The position numbers were made by a program, and so were the translations under genes. Shown here in pieces: positions 1 through 9,144 of a stretch of DNA of 45,568 nucleotides (positions are counted from its first letter, which is position 1; the number at the start of each line of letters is the position of its first letter). The stretch is taken from contig DASYSL010000129.1 in assembly GCA_036003365.1 (NCBI GenBank), positions 1-45,568 of the forward strand, read 5' to 3'. The DNA is from DASYSL01 sp036003365. Its GTDB lineage: Bacteria > Eisenbacteria > RBG-16-71-46 > DASYSL01. A model generated the notes under the pieces. The model worked only from the letters and a program-made list of their open reading frames with translations. It was not told where the DNA came from and did not search any database.

Positions 1-1364
1 AGCTCGAGGTCGATCGCACCGGACTGAGCGAGGCCGAGGCGGCCCGTGCCGTCGACCGCGCCATCACCGTCATCCGCGGCCGCATCGACCAGTTTGGCGT
101 CGCCGAGCCTCTCATCCAGAAGCAGGGTTTGGACCGCATCGTCGTCCAGCTCCCCGGCGTGACCGACGTGCAGCGCGCCAAGGACCTGATCGGCAAGACG
201 GCCCAGCTCGAATTCAAGCTCGTGATCACGCCCGAAGAGGGCCAGCAGCTCTTCGAGCGTCTCGATAACGCCCTCGCCCAGCGCGTGCGCTTGGGCCAGG
301 TGAAGGTCGACACCGCGCTCGCCGCCAAGCCCTTGACCTCGCACTTCCTCGACATCGCAGGGGCGCAGGGCTTCGTGTTGAGCGCCGACGTGCCCACGGT
401 CAAGTCGATGCTGGCGCAGGTCGACACGGTGATGGGCGCGGACGTGCAGCTCGCCTGGGGGCCCGAGACCGACGGCACCGGCGGGCGCCGCGGCCAGTGG
501 CTCTACGCGCTGCGCAAGGAAGCCGCGCTGGGCGGCGAGTCGGTGGCCAGCGCCATGGCCAACATCAGCCAGCAGAACCCGGGCAGCTGGGAGGTGGCGC
601 TCAAGCTCACCCCGCGCGCCGCCAGCACCTTCACCCAGGTCACGGGCGCCAACGTGGGCCGCCAGCTGGCCATCGTTCTCGACGGGGTCGTGAACTCGGC
701 GCCCTCGATCCGCGAGCGCATTCCGAGCGGCACCGCCAGCATCTCCGGCCGCTTCACCTCGGATCAGGCGAAGGATCTCGCGGTCGTGCTCGAGGCCGGT
801 GCTCTGCCCGCGCCGGTGCACGTCATCCATGAAACGGTGGTCGGCGCCTCGCTGGGCGCAGACTCGATCAAGGCCGGCTGGAAGGCCGCGTGGGTGGGCA
901 CCCTGGCCGTGATCGTGTTCATGCTCGTGTACTACCGCCTCTCGGGCCTGCTCGCGGTGGCGGCGCTCTTGCTGAACGTGCTCTACCTGCTCGCCTGCCT
1001 GGTGGGCGTGCACGCCACGCTCACCTTGCCCGGCATCGCCGGCATCGTGCTCACCATCGGCATGTCGGTCGACGCCAACGTGCTCATTCTCGAGCGCATC
1101 CGCGAGGAGCTGCGGAACGGGCGCACCATACGCACCGCGATCCAGATGGGATACGACCGCGCCTTCCGCACGATTCTCGACGCCCACGTGACGACGCTGA
1201 TCTCGGCCGCCTTCCTCTTCCAGTTCGGCACCGGGCCGATTCGCGGCTTTGCCGTGACCCTGTCCTTGGGTCTCATCGCCAACATGTTCACCGCGGTCCT
1301 CTTTACCCGGATGGTCTACGACCTGATCCAGCACAAGCGGACGCTGAGCCGCTTGAGCATCTGA
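1..1364 (+). CDS. secD: Protein translocase subunit SecD (5' truncated)
   Basis: SecD works with SecF in the inner membrane and uses the proton-motive force to help complete protein export through SecYEG. The frame is open from the first bases of the window, so the N-terminus lies upstream; a TTG at 129 is internal. The visible part starts in the periplasmic P1 region (RGRIDQFGV, then RIVVQLPGV) and continues through the P1 head. It ends with the hydrophobic C-terminal block and the family signature GMSVDANVLILERIREEL, near window base 1060. The stop lies 35 bases before secF, so the two genes are certainly one operon. About 453 codons are seen. The family assignment is secure. Confidence 0.97.
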   Translation, partial: LEVDRTGLSEAEAARAVDRAITVIRGRIDQFGVAEPLIQKQGLDRIVVQLPGVTDVQRAKDLIGKTAQLEFKLVITPEEGQQLFERLDNALAQRVRLGQVKVDTALAAKPLTSHFLDIAGAQGFVLSADVPTVKSMLAQVDTVMGADVQLAWGPETDGTGGRRGQWLYALRKEAALGGESVASAMANISQQNPGSWEVALKLTPRAASTFTQVTGANVGRQLAIVLDGVVNSAPSIRERIPSGTASISGRFTSDQAKDLAVVLEAGALPAPVHVIHETVVGASLGADSIKAGWKAAWVGTLAVIVFMLVYYRLSGLLAVAALLLNVLYLLACLVGVHATLTLPGIAGIVLTIGMSVDANVLILERIREELRNGRTIRTAIQMGYDRAFRTILDAHVTTLISAAFLFQFGTGPIRGFAVTLSLGLIANMFTAVLFTRMVYDLIQHKRTLSRLSI

Positions 1365-1399
1365 CGCGCCGGTAGGACCGGGGACGCGGGAAGGAACAC

Positions 1400-2323
1400 A
1401 TGCTTCAGATTCTGCACGGGACCAATGTTCCCTTCATGAAGTGGCGGCGTGTGGCCTACTGCTTCTCGGCCGCGCTCGTGCTGGCCACGGCCGTGTGGCT
1501 GGTCCTGAACCATGGGCCTCGGCTCTCGGTCGACTTCACGGGCGGAACGCTGATCGACGTCGGCGTGTCGCAGGCCATGCAGGTGGACGACATCCGCAAG
1601 GCGGCCGATCAGGCTGGCTTCCACGGCGCCGAAATCCAGACGGTGGGCGCGGAGAGCCGGGAGTTCCTGGTGCGCCTCGGCCACCAGGAGGGCGCGGAGA
1701 CCTTCCCGCGCTTGAAGCAGGCGATCGAGACGCGGCACGCCGGCGTCACCGCCGAGCTGCGTGGGCAGACCTCGGTCGGCCCCAAGGTAGGCAGCGAGCT
1801 GGCGCGCAAGGCGGTGTGGGCGATCCTGTTCTCGATCCTGGGCATCCTCGTCTACGTCGGCGTGCGCTACGAATTCAAGTTCGCGCTCGGCGCCGTGATC
1901 GCGCTCTTCCACGACGTGTTCATCGTGTTCGGCATCCTGTGCTTCGCCGGGCGCGAGATCAATTTGACCACGGTGGCGGCGCTGCTCACGCTCGCCGGCT
2001 ACTCGATGAACGACACCATCGTCGTCTTCGACCGTATTCGCGAGCGCATGAAGACGCTGTCCAAGGAAACGCACGACCGCGCTTTCGACATCGCTTTGAA
2101 TGAAACCCTGTCGCGCACGATCATCACCTCGTTCACCGTGTTCCTGACCTCCTTGTCGCTCTACGTGTTCGGCGGAGAGGTGATCAACGACTTCGCGCTC
2201 GCCATGGTCGCGGGCGTGGTGTTCGGCACCTATTCGTCGATCTACGTGGCCTCGGCGCTGGCGCTCGAGATGTGGAACTGGACCGACCGCAAGAAGCGGC
2301 CGGTGCGCGCCCGGGCGGCTTGA
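1400..2323 (+). CDS. secF: Protein translocase subunit SecF
   Basis: Partner of SecD in the inner-membrane SecDF complex. The 307-residue length is normal for SecF. One N-terminal membrane segment (about residues 15-35) is followed by DFTGGTLIDV, the typical start of the periplasmic domain, and then a C-terminal five-helix bundle containing AGYSMNDTIVVFDRIRERM, the SecF counterpart of the SecD signature. The ATG at 1400 is preceded by an AAGGA ribosome site. The stop codon TGA shares its A with an ATG at 2323, but the next gene more likely starts at 2362. No frameshift or unusual residue was seen. Confidence 0.97.
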   Translation: MLQILHGTNVPFMKWRRVAYCFSAALVLATAVWLVLNHGPRLSVDFTGGTLIDVGVSQAMQVDDIRKAADQAGFHGAEIQTVGAESREFLVRLGHQEGAETFPRLKQAIETRHAGVTAELRGQTSVGPKVGSELARKAVWAILFSILGILVYVGVRYEFKFALGAVIALFHDVFIVFGILCFAGREINLTTVAALLTLAGYSMNDTIVVFDRIRERMKTLSKETHDRAFDIALNETLSRTIITSFTVFLTSLSLYVFGGEVINDFALAMVAGVVFGTYSSIYVASALALEMWNWTDRKKRPVRARAA

Positions 2324-2361
2324 TGGAGGGGAGAGGGAGCCGGGAAAGGAACTTCGATCGC

Positions 2362-3192
2362 ATGCGGCAGGATCTCTCGCGCTTCCGCGCTTGGTCGGCG
2401 GCGCTGGCTCTTCTCGCGCTCGCGGCGGCAGGCTGCGGACGCAACGCCGGCAACGTCCCGAGCGACTTCTCGCCTTCCGGCATCAACACGCAGAATCTCC
2501 TCACCGTCGAGATGATCGAGCAGGGTCCCGATTCGGCGCGGACGCCGGCGGTGCGCATGCGCATCTACGATCGCTCGGCGGCCAACGGCTTCGGCATCTA
2601 TCGCCGCGTGCCCGGCCAGGGCTTCGACGAGATCCTGCAGGTGCCGGCCCGTTTCGATGGCACGTTCAACGATCGCGTCGAGACCTACGAAGCGATCGAC
2701 CACGATTGGCAGCCCAACCGGCAGGCCGACTACCTGGCGCGCGGCACCTTCAACGGCACGCAGACCGGCGTTTCGCCGCTCACCAATCAGGCCACCATGC
2801 CCGCCGCCTCGACGGCCGACAGCCTGCTCGTCGGCACGGTCGTCATCACCTGCCCGGTGAGCACGCCCACGTTCACCGCCAAGGTGGACTCGACGCCGGT
2901 CTTGGTGTGGGACCCGGTGCCCGGCGCGGTGCGTTATCTCCTCCAAGTGAAGCGCCTCGACCACCATCTCTTCTTCTACGGCTTCACGCCGCCCGACGGC
3001 TCGCACGCGTATCAGCTCGGCTCCGGCCTCGGCGACGTGTTGCACGAGAACACGCTGACCCTGACGAGCTTCTTCTACTGGACGGTGGAAGCCATCGACG
3101 GCAACTCGCGCGTGGTCGGGCGCTCCGTGCTGCAGAGCTTCCAGGCGCGGACCATCACCCAACCGGATTCGCTGACCTTCTGCACCCCGTAG
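2362..3192 (+). CDS. Putative lipoprotein with a fibronectin III-like C-terminal region
   Basis: Predicted lipoprotein of 276 residues, function unknown. The ATG at 2362 is preferred over in-frame ATGs at 2272 (inside secF) and 2323, because it puts a lipoprotein signal at the N-terminus with lipobox AAGC and the lipidated Cys at about residue 25; AAAGGA lies 11 bases upstream. The C-terminal third has the alternating pattern of a fibronectin III or Ig-like fold (PVLVWDPVPGAVRYLLQV, then FFYWTVEAID). It follows secF by 38 bases and is probably co-transcribed. An envelope role is inferred from the signal only. Confidence 0.7.
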   Translation: MRQDLSRFRAWSAALALLALAAAGCGRNAGNVPSDFSPSGINTQNLLTVEMIEQGPDSARTPAVRMRIYDRSAANGFGIYRRVPGQGFDEILQVPARFDGTFNDRVETYEAIDHDWQPNRQADYLARGTFNGTQTGVSPLTNQATMPAASTADSLLVGTVVITCPVSTPTFTAKVDSTPVLVWDPVPGAVRYLLQVKRLDHHLFFYGFTPPDGSHAYQLGSGLGDVLHENTLTLTSFFYWTVEAIDGNSRVVGRSVLQSFQARTITQPDSLTFCTP

Positions 3193-3226
3193 ACGGGGGC
3201 CGCCCGGCGTGACCTAGAATGGAGGC

Positions 3227-3916
3227 GTGAGAACGATCTCGCGCCTCCTCTTCTTTTGCGCGGCCGCCGCACTCGCCGCCGCCTTTGCCGCTCCAGCTCC
3301 GGCCCGAGCCGTGGCCAGTAGCGCGTTCTCGGTCGGCAAGCTGAAGTACGGCGGGGGCGGGGACTGGTACGGCGACCAGACCAGCATGAAGAACCTGCTC
3401 GCCGGCGCGCGCGACCGCCTCGCCGTTCCCATCGCGGCCGAGGACGCCGAGGTGGTGTCGCCACTCGACGAGGCGCTGTTCCGCCATCCCTTCCTCTTCA
3501 TGTCGGGCCACGGCAACGTGAAGTTCACGCCCGCCGAGGTCGAGCGCATGCACGCCTACCTCACGCGCGGCGGCTTCCTGTGGTGCGACGACGACTATGG
3601 GATCGACGCCTCGTTTCGCCGCGAGATGAAGCGCGTGTTCCCCGACGAGTCCTTCGTCGAGCTGCCCTTCTCGCATCCGATCTTTCATCAGAAATACGAC
3701 TTCCCGGGGGGTTTGCCGAAAATTCACGAGCATGACGGCGGTCCCGCGCGCGCTTTCGCTCTCTTCCACGAGGGACGCCTCGTGGTGCTGTATACTTTTG
3801 ATACGGATTTGGGGGATGGTCTCGAGGACGAAGGAGTCCATCCGGATCCTCCCGAGAAGCGCGAGCAGGCGCTTCGCATGGCTCTCGATATCGTCTCCTA
3901 CGTCCTGACGAACTGA
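3227..3916 (+). CDS. DUF4159 domain protein, exported
   Basis: A 229-residue exported protein of the DUF4159 family, which is thought to have a glutamine-amidotransferase-like fold and is often encoded near DUF4175, MoxR or von Willebrand-type envelope genes. The signal peptide covers about residues 1-27 and ends in ARA. Family-type motifs are HPFLFMSGHGN, the LTRGGFLWCDDDYG strand-turn and ELPFSHPIFH. The GTG start gives the complete signal peptide, but GGAGG ends only one base before it, and a TAGAAT box lies 6 bases upstream (3215-3220), so translation from a leaderless message is possible. It heads a four-gene cluster of envelope proteins. The biochemical role is unknown. Confidence 0.8.
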   Translation: MRTISRLLFFCAAAALAAAFAAPAPARAVASSAFSVGKLKYGGGGDWYGDQTSMKNLLAGARDRLAVPIAAEDAEVVSPLDEALFRHPFLFMSGHGNVKFTPAEVERMHAYLTRGGFLWCDDDYGIDASFRREMKRVFPDESFVELPFSHPIFHQKYDFPGGLPKIHEHDGGPARAFALFHEGRLVVLYTFDTDLGDGLEDEGVHPDPPEKREQALRMALDIVSYVLTN

Positions 3917-3976
3917 GCCTCGCCCGCCTGCGGCGAACGCTGTTGCCTCGCCGATCCCCCGAGAGGTTTGTTCATC

Positions 3977-6900
3977 GTGCCGATCCGCGAGGTCATTTCG
4001 GTCCTCGAAGCGCGCCTCTCTCGGGGACTGTCTCATTATCGCTTCCGTCTCTTGGCCGGCGGCCTCGTGCGCGCGCTCGTCATCGGCGCCGCCGCGGTGC
4101 TCGCCGCGCTGGCTCTCGGCGCCGTGCTGCTCCGCGTGCCGGGCGCCTTCCTGCCGCTTACGGCTGGTCTGGTCGTCACCCTGCTCGCCGTCGTGGCGCG
4201 CTATGTCGTGTGGCCGCTCTTGGGCGCGCCCGATCTGCGGCGCTTCGCGCGCCAGGCCGAGGACCGCTTGCCCGAGCTGCGCTCGCTGCTCGTGAACGCG
4301 CTCGAGCTGGCGCCCATCGCCGACGGCACGCGACGAGCACCGGGCGACACCTCCCCCGAGCTTGCAGCCGCACTCCTGGCGCAGGCCGAGCGGCGCTCGC
4401 GCGAATCCGATTTTCAGGGGCTGGCACCGGAAGCGCTGCCGCACGGCTGGGGACGGCCGCTCATCGTGGTGGCCGCGCTGTGGATCGTGGCCTGGGTGGT
4501 GGCACCGGAGCCCTTGTCGCGCGCCGGCTTCGGCCTCCTGCATCCGCGCGCTGCCGCGGCGGCCGCCATCTCGATCGACGTGCGCCCCGGTGACATCACG
4601 CTGGCGCCCGGCGCCTCGCTCGATGTCCAGGCGCTGGTCCAAGGCTCGACCGTGACGCCGAGCTTGAGCTTCGTCTCGCTCGGCCACGAGCGTCGCGTGC
4701 GCATGCGCCCGGCGGGCGAGGCGCGCGCCTGGACGGCTTTGGTGGAGGGCGTGTCTGCGCCCGGCACGTACCGCGTTCTCCTGGGACCGGTGTCGAGCCG
4801 CAGCTATCGCGTCTCGCTCTCGGGCGAGGCGGCGCCGGTATCGTTCGAGATCACGTACCGCTACCCGGCCTACACGCACCTGCCGGCCGAGACGCAATCG
4901 GCCACGCGCGCCGATCTCACGGCCTTGGCCGGCACGCGCGCCACGGTGGTGATCAATCTCGATCGCGCCGTGAGTGCCGCGAGCTGGACATTGGGCTCCG
5001 AGCTGCACCAAGACGGCGATCGGCGCTGGGTGGGCGAGACCGTGCTCTCGGGCGATCGCGACTACGATCTCGTGATCACCGACGGCGGCCGCCAGGACCG
5101 CCAGCGCTATCACGTGCAGACCATCGCCGACCGCGCGCCGATTCTCGCCTTGAGTGCGCCGGCCGGAGACATGGACCTGCCGTCGGGCGGCAAGGTGCCC
5201 ATCGCCGCTTCCGGCGCCGACGACTTCGGCCTGACCGATCTTTCGCTCGCCTACGAGACCGCCTCGGGCGCCAAGGGCCGCGTGTCGCTGGCGCGCTGGC
5301 CCGCCGAGCCCAAGGACGCGCAGGTGCAAGCCGACTGGGACGCGGGCGATCTCGGGCTCTTGCCCGGGCAGAGCGCCACCTTCTGGCTCGAGCTGCGTGA
5401 CAACGACCGCGTCGGCGGCCCACACGTGACCACGAGCGCCCACTTCGCGATCCGCTTCCCGACCCTGTCCGAGGTCTACAAGCAGATCGACGACAAGCAG
5501 GCCGACGCCACCGACAAGATGCAGAAGGCGCTCGACGACATGCGCGAGCTGGCCAAGCAAACCGACGAGCTCAAGCGCGATGCGGCGCAGACGCCGCTCA
5601 ACCGCCAGGGCCAGAGCTCGAACGGGTGGGACAAGCGCCAGACGGCCAAGGAAGCGGCCGACCGGCAGCAGGAAATCGCAGACAAAATGCAGCAGGTCGC
5701 CGACCAGATCCAGGAGAGCGCGCGGCAGGGCGCCGAGAACCAGGCGTTCCAGCAGGAGATGCTCTCCAAGATGAACGAGATCGCCAATCTCGTGCGCCAG
5801 CTCGACTCGCCGGAGCTCAAGGAAGCGATCCAGAAGCTGCAGCAATCCATGCAGCAGGTCGATCCGCGCCGCATGGAAGCCAGCCTGCAGAAGCTGCAGC
5901 AATCGCAGGAGGAGATGATGAAGGGCCTCGAGCGCACGCTCGAGCTCTTGAAGAAGGTGCGTCAGGAAGAGCAGCTGCAGTCGGCCGCGCGCCGCGCCGA
6001 GGAGCTGGCCAAGCGCCAGGAGGCGCTCGCCAAGCAGAGCCAGGGCGACAAGAAGGCCGACGCCGACGAGCGCGAGCGCCTCGCCAAGTCGCAGGAGCAG
6101 GCGCAGAAGGAGACCGAGGAGCTGAAGAAGGAGCTGGACGCCCTGCAGAAGCAGTTGCAGGAGAGCGCCATGCAGAAGCCCTCGGAGCAAACCCAGCAGG
6201 CGGCGCAGAAGCTCGAGCAGGCCACGCCGCAGCAGCAGCAGGCGGCCAGCCAGATGCGCCAGGGTCAGCAGCAGCAATCGGCGCAGTCGAGCCAGAGCGC
6301 GCAGCAGAATCTGCAGGCCGCCGCGCAGCAGCTCCAGCAGGCGGCCAACTCGATGAGCGACGAGTCGCAGCGCCAGATCGCCGAATCGGTGCGGCGCTCG
6401 GCGCAGGATCTCGTCGATCTCTCGAAGGCGCAGGAAGACATGCTGGGCAAGCAGGCGAACGCCGATCAGCGCGCGCAGCAGCAGCAGGATCTGCGCGAAG
6501 GCGCCGAGCACGTGGCCGACGACCTCATGGATCTCGCCAAGCGCACGCCCTTCATGCCGCCCGAGGCGTCGAAGGCTCTCGGCCAGGCGCTCCAGCACAT
6601 GAAGAACTCCGAGCAGGCGTTCTCACAGAACGGCGAGCAGGAGGGCCAGTCCGAGGGCGAGCAGGCGTCGGGCCAGCTCAACGTGGCCGTGATCGCCCTC
6701 AAGCAGGCGCAGGCTTCGATGTGCCAGGGCAACTCGCCGGGCGGGCCCAAGCCGAACGCCAATGGTCGCGAGCAGATGCAGAGCCTGAGCGGCCAGCAGA
6801 ACGATCTCAACCAGGACACGCAATCGCTGGTGCAGCGGCTGACCCAGCAGGAGCGTCTGGCGGCCGGCGATCAGGCGTCGCTCGAGCAGCTCGCGGCGCG

Positions 6901-7300
6901 CCAGGAAGCCATTCGCCGCGGCCTCGAGGAAGCGCAGAAGGCGGCGCAAGAGGGCGATCTGCTCGGGCGCCTGGACGATGCCAAGCGCGACATGGACGAG
7001 GTGGCGAAGCAGCTGCAGCAGGGGCGCATCGACCCCGACCTCACCGAGCGCCAGAACAAGATCCTGTCGCGTCTGCTCGACGCCCAGCGCTCGGTGAACC
7101 GCCGCGAGTTCGACGACCAGCGCGAATCACGGAGCGGCGATGACGTCACGCGCCCCTCGCCGCCGCCCTTGGCGCGCGATCTGCTGCAGCCCAAGGACCG
7201 CGCCGAGCGCGATCTCTTGCGCGCCCGCGCCGAGCGCTATCCGGCCGAGTACCGCGATCTGGTCGAAGCCTATTTGAGGAAGCTGCAGGAGTCCCGTTGA
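3977..7300 (+). CDS. DUF4175-like membrane protein with long Gln-rich coiled coil
   Basis: A very large protein (about 1107 residues). The N-terminus has two close hydrophobic segments (about residues 25-75) and a third near 155-175. A beta-rich extracytoplasmic region follows to about residue 490, with repeated Ig-like pieces (PVSFEITYRYPAYTHLPAE). The second half is a long coiled coil extraordinarily rich in Gln, Glu, Lys and Ala (about 490-1000). This matches the DUF4175 architecture. GTG at 3977 is preferred over TTG at 3968, because GAGAGG ends 10 bases before the GTG and only one base before the TTG. It overlaps the next gene by 4 bases. A structural role tying the inner membrane to an envelope assembly is an inference. 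Confidence 0.75.
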   Translation: MPIREVISVLEARLSRGLSHYRFRLLAGGLVRALVIGAAAVLAALALGAVLLRVPGAFLPLTAGLVVTLLAVVARYVVWPLLGAPDLRRFARQAEDRLPELRSLLVNALELAPIADGTRRAPGDTSPELAAALLAQAERRSRESDFQGLAPEALPHGWGRPLIVVAALWIVAWVVAPEPLSRAGFGLLHPRAAAAAAISIDVRPGDITLAPGASLDVQALVQGSTVTPSLSFVSLGHERRVRMRPAGEARAWTALVEGVSAPGTYRVLLGPVSSRSYRVSLSGEAAPVSFEITYRYPAYTHLPAETQSATRADLTALAGTRATVVINLDRAVSAASWTLGSELHQDGDRRWVGETVLSGDRDYDLVITDGGRQDRQRYHVQTIADRAPILALSAPAGDMDLPSGGKVPIAASGADDFGLTDLSLAYETASGAKGRVSLARWPAEPKDAQVQADWDAGDLGLLPGQSATFWLELRDNDRVGGPHVTTSAHFAIRFPTLSEVYKQIDDKQADATDKMQKALDDMRELAKQTDELKRDAAQTPLNRQGQSSNGWDKRQTAKEAADRQQEIADKMQQVADQIQESARQGAENQAFQQEMLSKMNEIANLVRQLDSPELKEAIQKLQQSMQQVDPRRMEASLQKLQQSQEEMMKGLERTLELLKKVRQEEQLQSAARRAEELAKRQEALAKQSQGDKKADADERERLAKSQEQAQKETEELKKELDALQKQLQESAMQKPSEQTQQAAQKLEQATPQQQQAASQMRQGQQQQSAQSSQSAQQNLQAAAQQLQQAANSMSDESQRQIAESVRRSAQDLVDLSKAQEDMLGKQANADQRAQQQQDLREGAEHVADDLMDLAKRTPFMPPEASKALGQALQHMKNSEQAFSQNGEQEGQSEGEQASGQLNVAVIALKQAQASMCQGNSPGGPKPNANGREQMQSLSGQQNDLNQDTQSLVQRLTQQERLAAGDQASLEQLAARQEAIRRGLEEAQKAAQEGDLLGRLDDAKRDMDEVAKQLQQGRIDPDLTERQNKILSRLLDAQRSVNRREFDDQRESRSGDDVTRPSPPPLARDLLQPKDRAERDLLRARAERYPAEYRDLVEAYLRKLQESR

Positions 7301-9144
7301 GAGCCGTGTGGAGCGCCGCTTGGGCACTGGTTCTCCTGGTGGGCGGCGCGCGCGCCGGCGCGGCCCAGGAATCGGTGCACGTCACCGCCGACAGCGTGAT
7401 CCTGGAGCGCGTGCAGGCGCTGCGCTTCCAGGACGCCGAGACCCGTGACGACTGGAACGACGGAGACGCGCTTCCGGTCGCCGACGAGATCGCGCTGACG
7501 CGCGCCCAGGCGCTGCTCCGCGTGTCGCGCGTCGACGAAGCGCTCGCCATGCTCGACGAGCTCACGCGCCGCCACCCCGATTCGCCGCGCGTGGCCTCGG
7601 CTGCCGCCGCGGCCTATCTGCGGGCCGGTCGGCCCAACGACGCGCTGCGCGTCCTCGAGGTCGCCGACAAGGCGGTGCGCGCCTCGCGGGCCAAGCTCGG
7701 TAGTGCGGCCCCGGCGCAGAACGTCGATCCTCTGGCCGCCATGCGCGCGCACGTGCTGCTCGCTCTCGGCCGCCGCAAGGACGCCATTCCCTGGATGGTC
7801 GAGGCGGCCGCGCACCCGCGCGGCGAAGCCTACGCGCTCCAGCGCCAGCTCTTCGAGTGGGCCGAGACGCAGGATGTCGGCCCCGAGGTCGTGGCGGCCG
7901 CCGAGCACCGCGCCGACCAATCGCCCAAGGACGTGGATCGCGCCCAGCTCGCGGCCGAGATCGAGGTGCGGGCGGGGAAGATGCAGCCGGCGCTCGCGCG
8001 CCTGGCGCGCGCCGAACCAGCGGGCGCGCCCAAGGGACAGCTGGCCGAAGTTCTGGGAGCGCGGCTCTCGCAGGATCCGCAGGGCGCAGTCCTCGCCGCG
8101 CCCCTGTGGCTCGAGCTGGCGCGCGGCTCGACGTACGACCCGACGATCCGCGCCACCGCTCTCGGGCGCGTGCTCAATCCGGTGCCGCCGGTCGTGACCT
8201 TCGGCGGCACGGCGCGCCTGGCGCCCATCGCCGCCAGCGATCTCGAGTCGGCGTGGCGCTCGCTGCCGCCGAGCGACGAGCGCGCGCGGCTCGGCCTCCA
8301 GCTCCTGCAGGCCCTGCGCGCCCGCGGCGAGGCCGGTGCCGCCGAGCGCGTCGCTGCCGAGCTTTCGCGCACCCAGGCCTCGGCCCAGCTCTCGGGTCCG
8401 GTCGACGTGGAAGCCGGGCTCCTGGCCCTCGGTCAGGGAAATCTCAACGAGGCGGGAAAGCGTCTCGAGCGCGCGCGCACGCAGTCCTTCGACGATACGG
8501 CGCGCGAGCGAGCCGAGTTCGCCCAGGCCGAGGTGCTCTTTTATTCGGGCCAGTTCGACTCGGCGCTGGCATCGTACAACCGCTTCGCCGCCGCGCATCC
8601 GCTGAGCCCGCTCACCAACGAAGCCTTGTCGCGCGCCTTCCTGCTCGAGGCCGATCCCGACCGGCCCCCCGGCACCGCACCCGGCCTGCCCTCGCTGGCG
8701 AAGGGCCTGTACGCCGAGGCGCGGCGCGAGTGGAACGAAGCGGCCACGTTTGCGCACCAGGCCGACGACGAGTCAAAGAGCTCGGATCGAGCGGCGTCGG
8801 CCGCGCCGCGCGACGAGAACGCGCCCGCCGAGTCGCTCGGACTCGCCAATCCCGTGCGCGCCAACGCGCTGCTTCTGCTCTCGCGCGTCGAGGAGGCGCG
8901 CGGGGCCGCCGTACCGGCGCGGGCCGCCGCCCTCACCGTGGCCGAAGCCTTGCCGGGCGACCGACTGGCCCCCGTGGCACGCAAGCGCGTGGGCGACCTG
9001 GATCTCGCGCGCGGAGACAAGGAGTCGGCGCTCGCGCAGTACGAAGAGATGCTGGCCCGCTACCCGCGCTCGTGGCTCGCCGCCGAGGTGCGCCGCCAGG
9101 TCACCGACCTGCGCGCCCAGCTGCGCGCCGGGAGGACGCCGTGA
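7297..9144 (+). CDS. Exported TPR-repeat protein
   Basis: A 615-residue protein with an N-terminal signal peptide (cleavage expected near GARAGAAQ) followed by Ala/Arg/Glu-rich helical hairpins of tetratricopeptide type. The clearest are around residues 60-110 (VDEALAMLDELTRRHPDSP) and at the C-terminus (GDKESALAQYEEMLARYP). It begins at a TTG overlapping the previous stop (TTGA), with CAGGAG 5 bases upstream, so it is translationally coupled; a GTG at 7306 is an alternative. It overlaps the following gene by 4 bases. TPR proteins act as assembly scaffolds, so it probably bridges its operon partners in the periplasm. No enzymatic motif is visible. Confidence 0.8.
   Translation: MRAVWSAAWALVLLVGGARAGAAQESVHVTADSVILERVQALRFQDAETRDDWNDGDALPVADEIALTRAQALLRVSRVDEALAMLDELTRRHPDSPRVASAAAAAYLRAGRPNDALRVLEVADKAVRASRAKLGSAAPAQNVDPLAAMRAHVLLALGRRKDAIPWMVEAAAHPRGEAYALQRQLFEWAETQDVGPEVVAAAEHRADQSPKDVDRAQLAAEIEVRAGKMQPALARLARAEPAGAPKGQLAEVLGARLSQDPQGAVLAAPLWLELARGSTYDPTIRATALGRVLNPVPPVVTFGGTARLAPIAASDLESAWRSLPPSDERARLGLQLLQALRARGEAGAAERVAAELSRTQASAQLSGPVDVEAGLLALGQGNLNEAGKRLERARTQSFDDTARERAEFAQAEVLFYSGQFDSALASYNRFAAAHPLSPLTNEALSRAFLLEADPDRPPGTAPGLPSLAKGLYAEARREWNEAATFAHQADDESKSSDRAASAAPRDENAPAESLGLANPVRANALLLLSRVEEARGAAVPARAAALTVAEALPGDRLAPVARKRVGDLDLARGDKESALAQYEEMLARYPRSWLAAEVRRQVTDLRAQLRAGRTP

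Noticed and set aside
3155..6598. 1147-codon open frame on the minus strand
   Set aside because: Antisense to the DUF4175 gene; it is Leu/Arg/His-rich as expected from the reverse of Gln- and Ala-rich coding sequence, and has no recognisable domain.
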